From assembly GCA_018607905.1 (NCBI GenBank), contig JABBAP010000053.1, forward strand, positions 1-64,000: a DNA stretch of 64,000 nt, written 5' to 3'. The DNA is from Paracoccaceae bacterium. Its GTDB lineage: Bacteria; Pseudomonadota; Alphaproteobacteria; Rhodobacterales; Rhodobacteraceae. Below are positions 17,847 through 26,502 of this stretch, in pieces (within the stretch, counting starts at the first letter, position 1; each line of letters opens with the position of its first letter). The notes under the pieces are model-generated. The model worked only from the letters and a program-made list of their open reading frames with translations, did no database searches and was not told where the DNA came from. The position numbers and the translations under genes were made by a program.

Positions 17847-19619
17847 ATCCCAAAACAGCGGAATGAGCGCACTCGCCAAAAGGCCGACTGTGATGTTCAG
17901 CGGGATGCCGATTTTCATGAAATCCGTGAACGCATATCCCCCCGGCGAATAGACCAGCGTGTTGGTTTGATACCCTATCGGCGTGGCAAAGCTGGCGCTT
18001 GCAGCGACCATCACGGCAATAACCAGTGGGCGTGGATCGATGCCAAGCGTGGTGCCAAGCGCGATTGCAATGGGGGTGACGACGACTGCAACGGCGTTGT
18101 TGCTGACGAGTTCCGTGAGCACCGAGGTGAGCAGGTAAATGGCCCAGATCACGAAGAACGGCGGCAGGCCTTCAAGCATCGGAGCGACCGCGTTTGCGAT
18201 CATTGCGACTGCGCCAGATTGTTGCAATGCGGCCCCGATGCCAAGCATGGAAAAGATAAGCGCGAGGAGGCGACCATCGACAGAGGCGAACGCCTCATCC
18301 GCGTCGATACATTTGGTCAGCAACACGATGGCAACCGCCACAAGGCCAAGCGCGAAGATAGGCGCGACACCGAGCGCAGATAGGATCACAACGCCTGCAA
18401 GCAGCAGAACAACAATGGGCGCATATGCGCGGCGATAGGGGCGGGCTTCGGGCATCGCCAGATCAATCAACTCCATTTCTCGCGACAGGGTTTGGATGTC
18501 TTTGGGTGCCCCCTCCAGCAGAATTGTGTCGCCGACTTGGACAACAATTTCGCCGATTTCGCGCCCTAGATTTTGATTACGGCGATGCACCGCCATTGGG
18601 TAAACACCAAAGCGGCGGCGCAGGTTCAGCGCGGAAATACGGCGGCCAATCATGCGACAGCCAGGCGTGATCAAGGCTTCAACCGTTGTGGTCTCCCGGT
18701 GCGAAACTTTATCCGCAAGAATGACCTCTTTGTTTTCTTTTAGGCCGAGGAGTTCGGTAATGCGCGTGCGTAAAACAACGCGGTCGCCTGCTTCCAAAAT
18801 GACCTTTGGCAGTTGAAACCGCAGCGTATTGTCACCGCGTAAAACGTCCATCACGCGGCCCCCGTCCCGTTTAAACGCATCAACCTGATGCGGGCTTTCC
18901 CCGATCAGCGAGCTGTCCTCTGGGATAACGACCTCGGTGATGAATTTCATCGACGATTTGTCACGCAGCATTTCCGCCATTGTTTCGCGATCAGGCAACA
19001 GGCGTGGCGCAAGCACCATCAGATAAATCGCGCCGTAAACCGCAAGGATTGCCGCCATTGGGGTGATTTCAAACAGAGTAAACCCCTCGAGCCCATTTGC
19101 CCGCGCGACACCGTCCACCAGCAGGTTTGTAGAGGTGCCGATCAGGGTTAACATCCCACCGAAAATTGCCATATAACTCAGCGGGATCAAGAGTTTTGAG
19201 GCTTTGACCCCCATCATTCGCGCCATTTGCAGCGCGACTGGGATGAGCACGACGACCACTGGCGTATTGTTCATAAATGCGCTGGCGACAACGGTGAACA
19301 AGGCCAACCCAGCCATCACGGTTTTTGGGCGCTCCTCGCCTGCGGTTGTGACCCAAGCGGAAAGCGACGAAAGCGCGCCAGTGCGCACCAAAGCGCCCGA
19401 CAGGATAAACATGGCTGCGATGGTCCACGGCGCAGGGTTAGAAAACACGCCAAGCGCGGTTTCATAGGGCAGCACGCCCGTGAAAAGCAGAAACGCGACG
19501 CCGCCGATTGCGACCACTTCTGTTGGGTAACTTTCGCGCACGAATAGCGTGAACATGACCGCCACAATACCGAGTGACAGCCACGCGTGCCATGCCTGTG
19601 GGATATAATCTGCGAGCAT
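17841..19619 (-). CDS. SLC13 (DASS) family permease with two TrkA-C domains, paralogue of the neighbour
   Basis: 592 residues, the same length and layout as the convergent gene: first membrane half with AFMNNTPVVVVLIPVALQ and TLIGTSTNLLVDG, two TrkA-C domains (about 220-400, with SLIGESPHQVDAFK and VQVGDTILLEG), and a second half with ELVSNNAVAVVVTPIA and SASFATPIGYQTNTLVYSPGGY. The STN and TN motifs belong to sodium/anion symporters. It follows the EamA-family gene by 50 bases and may be the last member of the fcl-ymdB-eamA operon. Its substrate is unknown; sulfate is one possibility for this YfbS-like branch. Confidence 0.9.
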   Translation of the reverse strand: MLADYIPQAWHAWLSLGIVAVMFTLFVRESYPTEVVAIGGVAFLLFTGVLPYETALGVFSNPAPWTIAAMFILSGALVRTGALSSLSAWVTTAGEERPKTVMAGLALFTVVASAFMNNTPVVVVLIPVALQMARMMGVKASKLLIPLSYMAIFGGMLTLIGTSTNLLVDGVARANGLEGFTLFEITPMAAILAVYGAIYLMVLAPRLLPDRETMAEMLRDKSSMKFITEVVIPEDSSLIGESPHQVDAFKRDGGRVMDVLRGDNTLRFQLPKVILEAGDRVVLRTRITELLGLKENKEVILADKVSHRETTTVEALITPGCRMIGRRISALNLRRRFGVYPMAVHRRNQNLGREIGEIVVQVGDTILLEGAPKDIQTLSREMELIDLAMPEARPYRRAYAPIVVLLLAGVVILSALGVAPIFALGLVAVAIVLLTKCIDADEAFASVDGRLLALIFSMLGIGAALQQSGAVAMIANAVAPMLEGLPPFFVIWAIYLLTSVLTELVSNNAVAVVVTPIAIALGTTLGIDPRPLVIAVMVAASASFATPIGYQTNTLVYSPGGYAFTDFMKIGIPLNITVGLLASALIPLFWDL

Positions 19620-19669
19620 AATGGCCCCCTATTGCCTGAGCCCCACTGTGGCGCAGGTGGTGGTTTGGC

Positions 19670-20566
19670 TCAAGCCTGTTCTGACTCTTGGGATTTAGGT
19701 TGCACCAAGAACAAGCCGATCAAAACCAACCCAAGCGCCAGCCAGATAAACCCAGAATACCGCTCGCCAAGTAGGATCATCGACAGGGCAATCCCTGCAA
19801 TGGTGACAACATAGGACACTTGCGCCGCAAACACCGGCCCTGCCCGACCGACCAGCCAAATGTAACAGGCATACGCGATACCATGCGCGACGGATGAAAC
19901 GATCAACGCGTTTTCCGCAACACCGTAGCCGTTCAGAGGGTTATAGAATTGTCCGGTTGCCAACGCGAGCGGCGTGATGATGAACAGACCGAGGATAGAG
20001 GAGTAGAACAACACTTGGATCGCATCGAGCCCGCCGAGACCGAACCGCGACACGTAATTGCCCTCAAACCCGTAACAAATAGTCGCGATTGCGGCGATCA
20101 GCACAAAAGGCGCTGCGGCAGGGTTTGGCAAGCTGGTATCAGGGCCGATCAGCACGACCATTGCGATGGCACCGAAGACTAATCCAGACAAACGCCGCCA
20201 GTTGAATTGCTCCGCCCCCCAAAAAAGCGCGATGGGCAGCGCAGACATCGGGATGAGCGACATCACAATCGCCATCACCCCTGCAGGCAATTGGCCCGCC
20301 GCAAGATAAGACATTGAATTTGAAATGATTGTTCCAAACAGCGCCACCACCAACAGCAAACGCCAATGACGCAATCCAACGCTGATCGGGCGTGGCCGCA
20401 AGACCAGCGGAGCAGCCATTATCATCGCCACGATCCCCATCTGCCAGACGATAATCCCGAAATGTTCACGCCCCGTGCTGACCGCCAGTTTGGACATCGG
20501 CATCGACAGGCCCCACGCGCATCCCATGCCAATTAGGCACACAAATGGCAGCAGGCGACTGGTCAA
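19670..20566 (-). CDS. EamA/DMT-superfamily metabolite exporter
   Basis: 298 residues with ten hydrophobic segments in two EamA repeats (about 10-140 and 150-285). Repeat ends show the family pattern LPIALFWGAEQFNWRRLSGLVFG and SMILLGERYSGFIWLALGLVLIG. It probably exports a small metabolite. It overlaps the ymdB stop by 4 bases, so translation is probably coupled, but there is no evident functional link to that phosphodiesterase. Confidence 0.9.
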   Translation of the reverse strand: MTSRLLPFVCLIGMGCAWGLSMPMSKLAVSTGREHFGIIVWQMGIVAMIMAAPLVLRPRPISVGLRHWRLLLVVALFGTIISNSMSYLAAGQLPAGVMAIVMSLIPMSALPIALFWGAEQFNWRRLSGLVFGAIAMVVLIGPDTSLPNPAAAPFVLIAAIATICYGFEGNYVSRFGLGGLDAIQVLFYSSILGLFIITPLALATGQFYNPLNGYGVAENALIVSSVAHGIAYACYIWLVGRAGPVFAAQVSYVVTIAGIALSMILLGERYSGFIWLALGLVLIGLFLVQPKSQESEQA

Positions 20567-21378
20567 ACGGGGCCGCTTTGCGACAATTGCCCGCCGTTTC
20601 GCACTGGGATAACTTTGGTTGCCGCGCCCGTGCGATCATCGGTTTCAACGTAAACACCTGACAGGGTCGCCTCGCCGTTTGCAGGGGTGAAGCGTTCTTT
20701 GACCATGCCCGTTACAAAACGGCGCAGCGGTTCGGCCTTTTCCATGCCAATCACAGAATGATAATCGCCACACATGCCCGCATCAGATTGAAACGCGGTG
20801 CCTTTGGGTAGGATCATCGTATCGGACGTGGGAACATGCGTGTGCGTGCCAACAACAAGGGATGCACGCCCATCAAGCCAGTGGCCCATGCCCATCTTTT
20901 CAGACGTAACTTCGGCGTGAAAATCCACAATTACTGCATCTGCCATGCCGCCGCGCGGAGCCAGTTTGAGCGCTGCATCAAGGGCAGAAAACGGATCGGA
21001 AAACGGCTTTTTCATGAACACTTGACCAAGCGCTTGCGCCACAAAAACCTTGCGTCCGTTTTGCGCCGTAAACATACGCGCGCCTTTACCTGGGGCGTTC
21101 GGCGCATAATTTAGCGGGCGCAAAATACGCGGCTCTTGCTCGATAAAGGTCAGCATTTCTTTTTGATCAAAAGCGTGATCGCCAAGGGTCAAGCAATCGG
21201 CACCGGCCTCCAGCAACATCTGGGCATGCGCACGATTCAAGCCCATGCCACTGGTGGAATTTTCACCATTCACCACAACAAAATCAAGCCGCCAATCCGC
21301 ACGCAGCTTAGGAAGCCTCTCGGTAATCGCGCGGCGACCCGCACGACCCATCACATCGCCTAAAAAAAGTAATTTCAT
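20563..21378 (-). CDS. YmdB-family metallophosphoesterase (cyclic nucleotide phosphodiesterase-like)
   Basis: 271 residues. Metal-binding blocks of the family are all present: FLGDVMGRAGR (residues 4-14), VVNGENSTSGMGLN (about 36-49), LTLGDHAFDQKE, FHAEVTSEKMG and VVGTHTHVPTSDTMILP. Bacillus YmdB hydrolyses 2',3'- and 3',5'-cyclic nucleotides; the role in alphaproteobacteria is not settled. It begins 42 bases after the fcl stop and overlaps the eamA start by 4 bases, placing it in the 6S RNA-fcl-ymdB-eamA transcription unit. Confidence 0.92.
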   Translation of the reverse strand: MKLLFLGDVMGRAGRRAITERLPKLRADWRLDFVVVNGENSTSGMGLNRAHAQMLLEAGADCLTLGDHAFDQKEMLTFIEQEPRILRPLNYAPNAPGKGARMFTAQNGRKVFVAQALGQVFMKKPFSDPFSALDAALKLAPRGGMADAVIVDFHAEVTSEKMGMGHWLDGRASLVVGTHTHVPTSDTMILPKGTAFQSDAGMCGDYHSVIGMEKAEPLRRFVTGMVKERFTPANGEATLSGVYVETDDRTGAATKVIPVRNGGQLSQSGPV

Positions 21379-21420
21379 AGTGGAGCGATACGCGGCCCTG
21401 CAGCGACGATCAAGTGTCGA

Positions 21421-21984
21421 TTAAAAACGCAGCACATCAGTTTCTGTGACAATCGCATTCAGTTTGTAATCTGTCGGCTCAGTCGGCACACGTTTCACCT
21501 CCTGGGCGCTATAGGCAAAGCCGACGCCGATCACGGGTTTCAGCGCTGACAGCTGCTCAAAACTACGGTCATAAAACCCGCCACCGTATCCCAACCGATA
21601 TCCTTTGCGATCAAAGGACAGCAGCGGCGTGATCAACACATCGGGCTGCAAAAATTCACCCCTCAAAGGAACAGATGCACCAAACGGGCCATCCACCATT
21701 TCTGCGTCAGGCGTCCATTCTTGGAACCTTAGCGCCATACCATCCCCTTGGATCACAGGCACACAGATGCGTTTTTCTTGGCCGTGCAAAATCGTCATGG
21801 TCGCAAGCGGCGACACCTCGGTGCGGATCGGCATGTAGGCGGCAATAACCTCTGCTTCACGGTACAACGCCAATTGCCCTATTAGATTGCGATTGGCGGC
21901 CTGGTCCAACCCAGTTCCAAATGCAGTTTTTCGCGCCCCAAACGCCAGCTTACGCGCGTCGGCTTTCTTTTTTGCAATTGACAT
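21421..21984 (-). CDS. fcl: 5-formyltetrahydrofolate cyclo-ligase
   Basis: 187 residues. N-terminal basic region KKKADARKLAFGARK, YMPIRTEVSP (folate/ATP site) and the hallmark GYRLGYGGGFYDRSF at about 127-141 identify the family (YgfA). It converts 5-formyl-THF to 5,10-methenyl-THF using ATP, recycling folate in C1 metabolism. It is immediately downstream of the 6S RNA gene on the same strand, the conserved ssrS-ygfA arrangement of proteobacteria, and leads into ymdB. Confidence 0.93.
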   Translation of the reverse strand: MSIAKKKADARKLAFGARKTAFGTGLDQAANRNLIGQLALYREAEVIAAYMPIRTEVSPLATMTILHGQEKRICVPVIQGDGMALRFQEWTPDAEMVDGPFGASVPLRGEFLQPDVLITPLLSFDRKGYRLGYGGGFYDRSFEQLSALKPVIGVGFAYSAQEVKRVPTEPTDYKLNAIVTETDVLRF

Positions 21985-22069
21985 GGTGACCTCTTCATTC
22001 TTCTGGCCCTAAATATCCTCGCCGAAGGCGAAATCGCCAGCCAAAAGCGGTGGGTAAAAGGTGAAAAGC

Positions 22070-22247
22070 GGCGGGACCACTGAACCGCAGGGCGGCACAA
22101 CCGTCGAAGTGTGTGTATTCCCAAGAGCCTGATTTAACAGGTGGGCACCGGATACGATAGGCCAGGGCCAGTCACAGAGCCAGCTCCCTCAAGGTGCTTA
22201 TTGGCCAGTGGAATAGAACTTCGGCACGAGAAGGGCAGTACCCGCCT
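22070..22247 (-). ncRNA. ssrS: 6S RNA (SsrS), regulator of RNA polymerase
   Basis: On the minus strand, the ends pair as GGCGGG-U-ACUG with CAGU-GGU-CCCGCC (plus-strand 22236-22246 and 22070-22082), followed by GCTTTT. The interior holds long imperfect arms around a large central bubble, a small CCTG/CAGG hairpin and the conserved-looking 3' part ACACACTTCGACGG. A strong promoter points at the 5' end, and fcl (ygfA) lies just downstream, as for ssrS in many proteobacteria. Length of about 178 nt is right for 6S. Exact ends are estimated; a covariance-model search was not possible. Confidence 0.8.
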
Positions 22248-22254
22248 ACCCCGT

Positions 22255-22283
22255 TATCTAGGGTGCATGGACTGAAAGAACAA
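22255..22283 (-). promoter_or_regulatory. promoter of the 6S RNA gene
   Basis: Minus strand: -35 TTGTTC (22278-22283), 17-base spacer, -10 TAGATA (22255-22260). The expected start, about 22248, is one base before the GGCGGG closing stem. Confidence 0.75.
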
Positions 22284-22306
22284 GGTGAACTCGGACTTGA
22301 CGCGAT

Positions 22307-22321
22307 GTTCACTTTTTGTTC
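22307..22321 (+). promoter_or_regulatory. LexA box (SOS operator) of mmcB
   Basis: GTTCACTTTTTGTTC is an exact GTTC-N7-GTTC, the alphaproteobacterial LexA operator, ending 11 bases before the chosen mmcB ATG. Its position also lies inside the longer GTG-started frame, which argues for the downstream start. Confidence 0.8.
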
Positions 22322-22332
22322 ATAATTGGCAA

Positions 22333-22785
22333 ATGGATTCTTTAGCAAACCTTCAACCTGGTCAATTGATCGCCCGTGGCACCGCGCGCCATTTGCGCCA
22401 GCATGATTTCATTTGCCTTGAGGAATTTGTGCCCACATCGGGATTGCGTGTTGATCTAATGGCGATTGGTCCCAAATCAGAAATCTGGGTGGTTGAATGC
22501 AAATCATCGCGCGCAGATTTCATGTCGGATAACAAATGGCAGGGCTACCTGGAATGGTGTGATCGGTTTTTTTGGTCTGTTCCGCCTGATTTCCCGACGG
22601 AATTACTGCCCAATGACACGGGTCTGATCATTGCAGATGCCTATGACGCAGAAATTATCCGCCCTGCCCCCGAACAGAAATTGGCGGCGGCGCGGCGTAG
22701 AAAGATGATGCTGAAGTTTGCACGAAACAGCGCGGATCGGTTGCGCAGTTTTGTCGATCCAAAGCCGAGCCGCCTTTACACCTAG
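22333..22785 (+). CDS. mmcB: MmcB-family DNA repair protein (putative PD-(D/E)XK nuclease)
   Basis: 150 residues from the ATG at 22333. A GTG 48 bases upstream would extend the protein across the LexA box and is rejected. The sequence matches the MmcB (DUF1052-like) family: RVDLMAIGP (Asp41), then VVECKSSRADF (Glu55-x-Lys57), a D...ExK arrangement as in restriction-fold nucleases, then WQGYLEWCDRFFWSVP. MmcB is an SOS-induced repair factor in Caulobacter. The LexA box just upstream supports the same control here. Its last 4 bases overlap the convergent flavoprotein gene. Confidence 0.9.
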   Translation: MDSLANLQPGQLIARGTARHLRQHDFICLEEFVPTSGLRVDLMAIGPKSEIWVVECKSSRADFMSDNKWQGYLEWCDRFFWSVPPDFPTELLPNDTGLIIADAYDAEIIRPAPEQKLAAARRRKMMLKFARNSADRLRSFVDPKPSRLYT

Positions 22786-24425
22786 GCGTTTTCACCCGCG
22801 ATCTTACCCGAGAATATGCATCCGCCCAAAAATGTGCCTTCCAGCGCGTTATAGCCGTGATATCCGCCGCCGCCAAAGCCTGCGACCTCACCTGCAGCAT
22901 AGATGCCCTCGATCACATCGCCGTTGTCATCCAAAAGCTGGGATTTGATGTTGGTGTGCAATCCCCCAAGGGATTTGCGGGTCAAAACATTCAAACGCAC
23001 CGCAATCAATGGACCAGCGGTCGCATCCAAAATCTCATGCGGTTTGGCGGTGCGGATCAGTTTATCGCCGCGATAGTGTCGCGCCCCGTGGATCGCGGTG
23101 ACTTGTGCATCTTTGGTAAACTTATTAGCCATTTCGCGGTCCCGCGCCTCGATCTGGGTGCGGATATAATCCAAATCCAGCGGCGTATCTGGCGTGATTT
23201 CATTCATCCCCGCAACCAGCTGTTCAAGCGTGTCGCGCACAACAAAATCTTCGCCGTTTTGCTTGAATGCCTCCACGGGTGCTGTTGCGCCTTTGGCCAG
23301 CCGCGATTTTAGAACTTCGATCCATTTACCAGACGTGAAATCAGGGTTTTGTTCTGATCCCGACAACGCGAATTCTTTTTCGATGATTTTTTGGGTCAGG
23401 ATAAACCAGCTGTGTTCATGCCCCGTCGACAAAATCCGTTTCAACGTGCCGAGCGTATCAAACCCTGGCAAAAACGGCGCTTCCATCCGATTTCCAAGCG
23501 CGTCAAACCACAAAGATGACGGGCCAGGTAAAATGCGAATGCCGTGATTGGGCCAGATCGGATCCCAGTTTTGCACTCCCTCACAGTAATGCCACATGCG
23601 ATCCTCGTTGATCACGCCGCCGCCCGCCGCTTTGGTCAGGCGTTGCATTTGGCCATCCACGTAATCAGGAACCCCCGCAACCATGCGCTTGGGTGGAGGG
23701 CCAAGACGATCCACAGGCCACAGCTTGCGCACCTCGTCGTGATCACCGCCAATGCCGCCTGATGTGATGATGATGCTGTCTGCCGACGCGCTGAAATCCG
23801 CGACGGCGGTGCGCGATGTGGAATGGCCGCGTTCGGCATCGGTGGGTTCTAGAACCTCGCCCGTTACCGTTTTTGTTTTGAAATCAATGGCCGTGACACG
23901 GTGGCGAAATCCAAATTCGACTTTGCCTGCGGCGTGGGCTTCACGAACCAGCTTTTCGAAGGGCGCAACCACGCCCGGGCCAGTGCCCCACGTTAGATGG
24001 AACCGAGGCACCGAATTGCCGTGCCCGTGGGCCATGCCGCCGCCCCGTTCGGCCCAGCCAACGACGGGGAACCAGCGCATCCCAAGGCTGTGGAGCCACG
24101 GGCGCATTTCACCCGCCGCAAAATCGAGGTAGGCATCTGCAACCGCCTTTGGGTTTGCGTCCTCGTCGCGATCAAACTGTGCAGAGCCATACCAATCTTG
24201 TTTCGCCAGCGCATGGCTGTCCTTGATTTTCACACGGCGCTGTTCGGGCGTGTCGATCATGCACAACCCACCAAGCGACCAGAAGGCTTGTCCGCCAAGG
24301 GACTGTTCGCCTTCTTGATCCAAAATCATCACTTTGCGGCCTCGATCCGCAGCTTTATGCGCCGCCACAAGGCCCGCGAGGCCGCCGCCGATAATAAGGA
24401 CATCTGTTTGATAGGATTGGGTCAT
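22782..24425 (-). CDS. FAD-binding dehydrogenase (fumarate reductase/KsdD-like flavoprotein)
   Basis: 547 residues. FAD motif VLIIGGGLAGLVAAHKAADRG at residues 9-29, LGGQAFWSLGGL at about 43-54, the internal SIIITSGGIGG, and a C-terminal FAD segment GIYAAGEVAGFGGGGYHGYN followed by LEGTFLGGCIFSG. This is the fumarate-reductase-type flavoprotein subfamily that includes 3-ketosteroid dehydrogenase-like enzymes of unknown substrate. It stands alone, convergent with mmcB. No ferredoxin or cytochrome partner is nearby. Confidence 0.88.
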   Translation of the reverse strand: MTQSYQTDVLIIGGGLAGLVAAHKAADRGRKVMILDQEGEQSLGGQAFWSLGGLCMIDTPEQRRVKIKDSHALAKQDWYGSAQFDRDEDANPKAVADAYLDFAAGEMRPWLHSLGMRWFPVVGWAERGGGMAHGHGNSVPRFHLTWGTGPGVVAPFEKLVREAHAAGKVEFGFRHRVTAIDFKTKTVTGEVLEPTDAERGHSTSRTAVADFSASADSIIITSGGIGGDHDEVRKLWPVDRLGPPPKRMVAGVPDYVDGQMQRLTKAAGGGVINEDRMWHYCEGVQNWDPIWPNHGIRILPGPSSLWFDALGNRMEAPFLPGFDTLGTLKRILSTGHEHSWFILTQKIIEKEFALSGSEQNPDFTSGKWIEVLKSRLAKGATAPVEAFKQNGEDFVVRDTLEQLVAGMNEITPDTPLDLDYIRTQIEARDREMANKFTKDAQVTAIHGARHYRGDKLIRTAKPHEILDATAGPLIAVRLNVLTRKSLGGLHTNIKSQLLDDNGDVIEGIYAAGEVAGFGGGGYHGYNALEGTFLGGCIFSGKIAGENA

Positions 24426-24966
24426 GAGAGCCTCCAGAATTCGTTTGGAAAAGCTTATCGGCGAATGGAGTTAGTGGCCAGCTTTCCCCCACGGCTTATG
24501 CTGTGCGGCATCTTGGGAAATAGCAGAATGATCGAGATTTTGATCAATATGTGCCTTCTAGGTTGATTATCTAAAAATTCTTTAGCAGGTCACTGTGGAC
24601 ACCCATAAGCCGTTGATTTTGGTAACAGCCGCTTCTTTTGCATTGATGTTTTTGTTTGCGTAATAGCAACTTACCTATTCTCCGATCCTAGAACTGCCCG
24701 TTCATTGGCTTGCCGTGGATGTGTTACCAATTCTGATTGCCCTTTTTGTGGGCAATACCTGACCAGTTTCAAAGCGTTCGGTCTTGAGTCGGTTGCCGCG
24801 TTACAAAAGGATGTGGAGCCAGCGGATCTGAGCGATGCAGTTGAAGCCGAAGAAATGGCCGTGCAAAGCACAGGTGCCGTGGCCCATTTGAACATCTCTT
24901 CAACGGAGGCGGAAGCTAAGACGCTGTTGACCTTTCAATTGAGGCAAAACGGGAGGCCAAGCCTGC
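24426..24966. other. 541-base intergenic region before sdhB, no supported gene
   Basis: Upstream of the flavoprotein gene (minus) and downstream of sdhB (minus). A 22-codon GTG frame (24595-24663) encodes a signal-like peptide, and an open plus-strand frame from 24705 runs antisense into sdhB. Neither has a ribosome site or recognisable domain; they could be remnants of a lost gene. No clear terminator for the sdh operon is seen. Confidence 0.45.
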
Positions 24967-25746
24967 TTACATTACCCGTTCAACCATCATTTTCTTAATT
25001 TCGGCAATCGCCTTGGCAGGGTTCAACCCCTTCGGGCAGGTCTGCGCGCAGTTCATAATCGTATGGCAGCGGTACAATTTGAACGGGTCGTGCAATTCGT
25101 CCAAACGCTCCCCCGTTGCCTCGTCGCGTGAATCGATGATCCAACGATACGCATGCAGCAATGCCGCTGGGCCGAGGTATTTGTCGCCGTTCCACCAATA
25201 GGATGGGCAAGAGGCGGAACAGGATGCGCACATCACACATTCGTACAGCCCATCCAACTTTTTGCGGTCTTCAATGGACTGACGCCATTCTTTTTGCGGA
25301 CGGTTCGTTTTGGTTTCGAGCCACGGCATAATGGAGGCGTGTTGAGCATAGAAATGGGTCAAATCAGGGATCAAATCTTTGACCACGGGCATATGGGGCA
25401 GCGGATAGATTTTGATCTCGCCCTTCACCTCATCCATGCCGTAAATACAGGCCAAGGTGTTGATCCCGCCCACATTCATCGCGCACGACCCGCAGATACC
25501 TTCGCGACAAGAGCGACGGAAGGTCAAGGTCGGATCAATCTCATTTTTGATTTGGATCAACGCGTCCAAAACCATCGGACCACAGGTGTCCATGTTTACG
25601 TGATAGGTGTCGACACGCGGGTTTTCACCCGTATCAGGGTTAAAGCGGTAAATCTTGAACACACGCAGATTGGTCGCGCCTTCTGGCTTAGGCCATGTTT
25701 TCCCCACGGTCATGCGAGAGTTTTTCGGAAGTGCGAGTTCTACCAT
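24967..25746 (-). CDS. sdhB: succinate dehydrogenase iron-sulfur subunit
   Basis: 259 residues. The N-terminal ferredoxin domain has the [2Fe-2S] cysteines in [13 protein letters not shown] and NTLAC (about residues 79-105). The C-terminal domain has [16 protein letters not shown] and [17 protein letters not shown] for the [4Fe-4S] and [3Fe-4S] clusters. It passes electrons from SdhA flavin to membrane quinone in complex II. It is the final gene of the operon, separated from sdhA by five small genes instead of following it directly; the preceding lipoprotein gene ends 13 bases upstream. Confidence 0.97.
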   Translation of the reverse strand: MVELALPKNSRMTVGKTWPKPEGATNLRVFKIYRFNPDTGENPRVDTYHVNMDTCGPMVLDALIQIKNEIDPTLTFRRSCREGICGSCAMNVGGINTLACIYGMDEVKGEIKIYPLPHMPVVKDLIPDLTHFYAQHASIMPWLETKTNRPQKEWRQSIEDRKKLDGLYECVMCASCSASCPSYWWNGDKYLGPAALLHAYRWIIDSRDEATGERLDELHDPFKLYRCHTIMNCAQTCPKGLNPAKAIAEIKKMMVERVM

Positions 25747-25759
25747 AGTCTTATTCCCT

Positions 25760-26086
25760 TTAGCCCAACAACTTCAGGCTGTTTTTGGCGATGCACGCCA
25801 CTGTATCTGGTCTTTGGCTGATATCGATCACAGTATCTACCGTATCTGGTTGAATGCCAACAACCGATGCCTTGGCAATAGTCAGAATTTCAGAGACCGA
25901 TGCGTTGTCGATGATGCAATCCGTGATCGGCGCGGCGTTTACGCCTGGAAACCGCGTTTCAACGACTTGGTTTACGACGGTTTTCGCTGTGTCCCGCGTG
26001 CCTTTTGTCACCGCTTCTTGGGCAGAGTCACAAGACGCCGTGATCAAGATCAGCACAGATGCGATAAGTGTCTTTGGTCCGGTCAT
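25760..26086 (-). CDS. small predicted lipoprotein in the sdh operon, unknown function
   Basis: 108 residues with a hydrophobic signal ending TASC (Cys19 as candidate lipidation site), then a low-complexity, helix-prone mature part with two further cysteines (ITDC and [10 protein letters not shown]). I do not recognise the family. Its ATG overlaps the stop of the upstream sulfotransferase-like fragment (ATGA), and it ends 13 bases before sdhB, so it is in the operon and probably in the periplasm. The C-terminal VACIAKNS loosely recalls the C-[VF]-[YF]-x-[NK]-[SA] motif of the three small secreted proteins upstream. Confidence 0.72.
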   Translation of the reverse strand: MTGPKTLIASVLILITASCDSAQEAVTKGTRDTAKTVVNQVVETRFPGVNAAPITDCIIDNASVSEILTIAKASVVGIQPDTVDTVIDISQRPDTVACIAKNSLKLLG

Positions 26087-26493
26087 GTAAACGCCCCTGG
26101 ATTGTTAAGTATTTTTCGGCGCACGATATCAAGGCCGTTTTCGAGAATACGCGAGCGATTGATCTCACGCATGAATTGCAATGCACCAGATGGCAGGCTC
26201 TCATTTCGCCCGACTGGTTTGTTCAGATTTTGCAGAACGTCATCGCGAATGGAACTCCGAATATCTTGGGCCGCCTGCGTTAACGCCTTTTCATTTTCCA
26301 CAGTTGGATTGGCCCAATAGGCAAGGCCTGCATTTTGAACATCCTGTGTCCAGTTGCGTTTTGGAAAGATCGAAATGTGCTGGCGCAAGGTGTCTTCGTT
26401 GCGACGTAAAATTGATTGAAAACTGGTGGTTCCGGTTTTTTGAAACCCCATGTGCCAGATGATTTTTATGTTTTTGAACGCCGGTTTTGCCAT
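26083..26493 (-). CDS. truncated sulfotransferase-like protein (N-terminal fragment)
   Basis: 136 residues. Residues 9-24 (KIIWHMGFQKTGTTSF) are the PAPS-binding 5'-phosphosulfate loop of sulfotransferase-type P-loop proteins, with the characteristic HxGFxKTGTT. Family members are normally 250-300 residues or more; this one ends soon after, with an unrelated-looking tail (FMREINRSRILENGLDIV). It is probably a 3'-truncated remnant or a divergent short form. It lies inside the sdh operon, 9 bases after the small lipoprotein gene upstream and overlapping the next gene by 4 bases. Confidence 0.6.
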   Translation of the reverse strand: MAKPAFKNIKIIWHMGFQKTGTTSFQSILRRNEDTLRQHISIFPKRNWTQDVQNAGLAYWANPTVENEKALTQAAQDIRSSIRDDVLQNLNKPVGRNESLPSGALQFMREINRSRILENGLDIVRRKILNNPGAFT

Positions 26494-26502
26494 GTCTTAA
26501 TT

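Noticed and set aside
22070-22247. Signal-recognition-particle (4.5S) RNA
   Set aside because: The SRP-type GGUCAGG...GGAAGCAGC apical loop is absent; the open central bubble and fcl neighbour fit 6S RNA.
22285-22332. GTG start that would lengthen MmcB by 16 residues
   Set aside because: It would place the LexA operator inside the coding sequence, and the extra residues are not family-like.
24705-24998. 97-residue plus-strand frame overlapping the sdhB 3' end
   Set aside because: Partly protein-like, but it has no ribosome site, no recognised domain, and overlaps sdhB in antisense. Kept only as a note for the gap.
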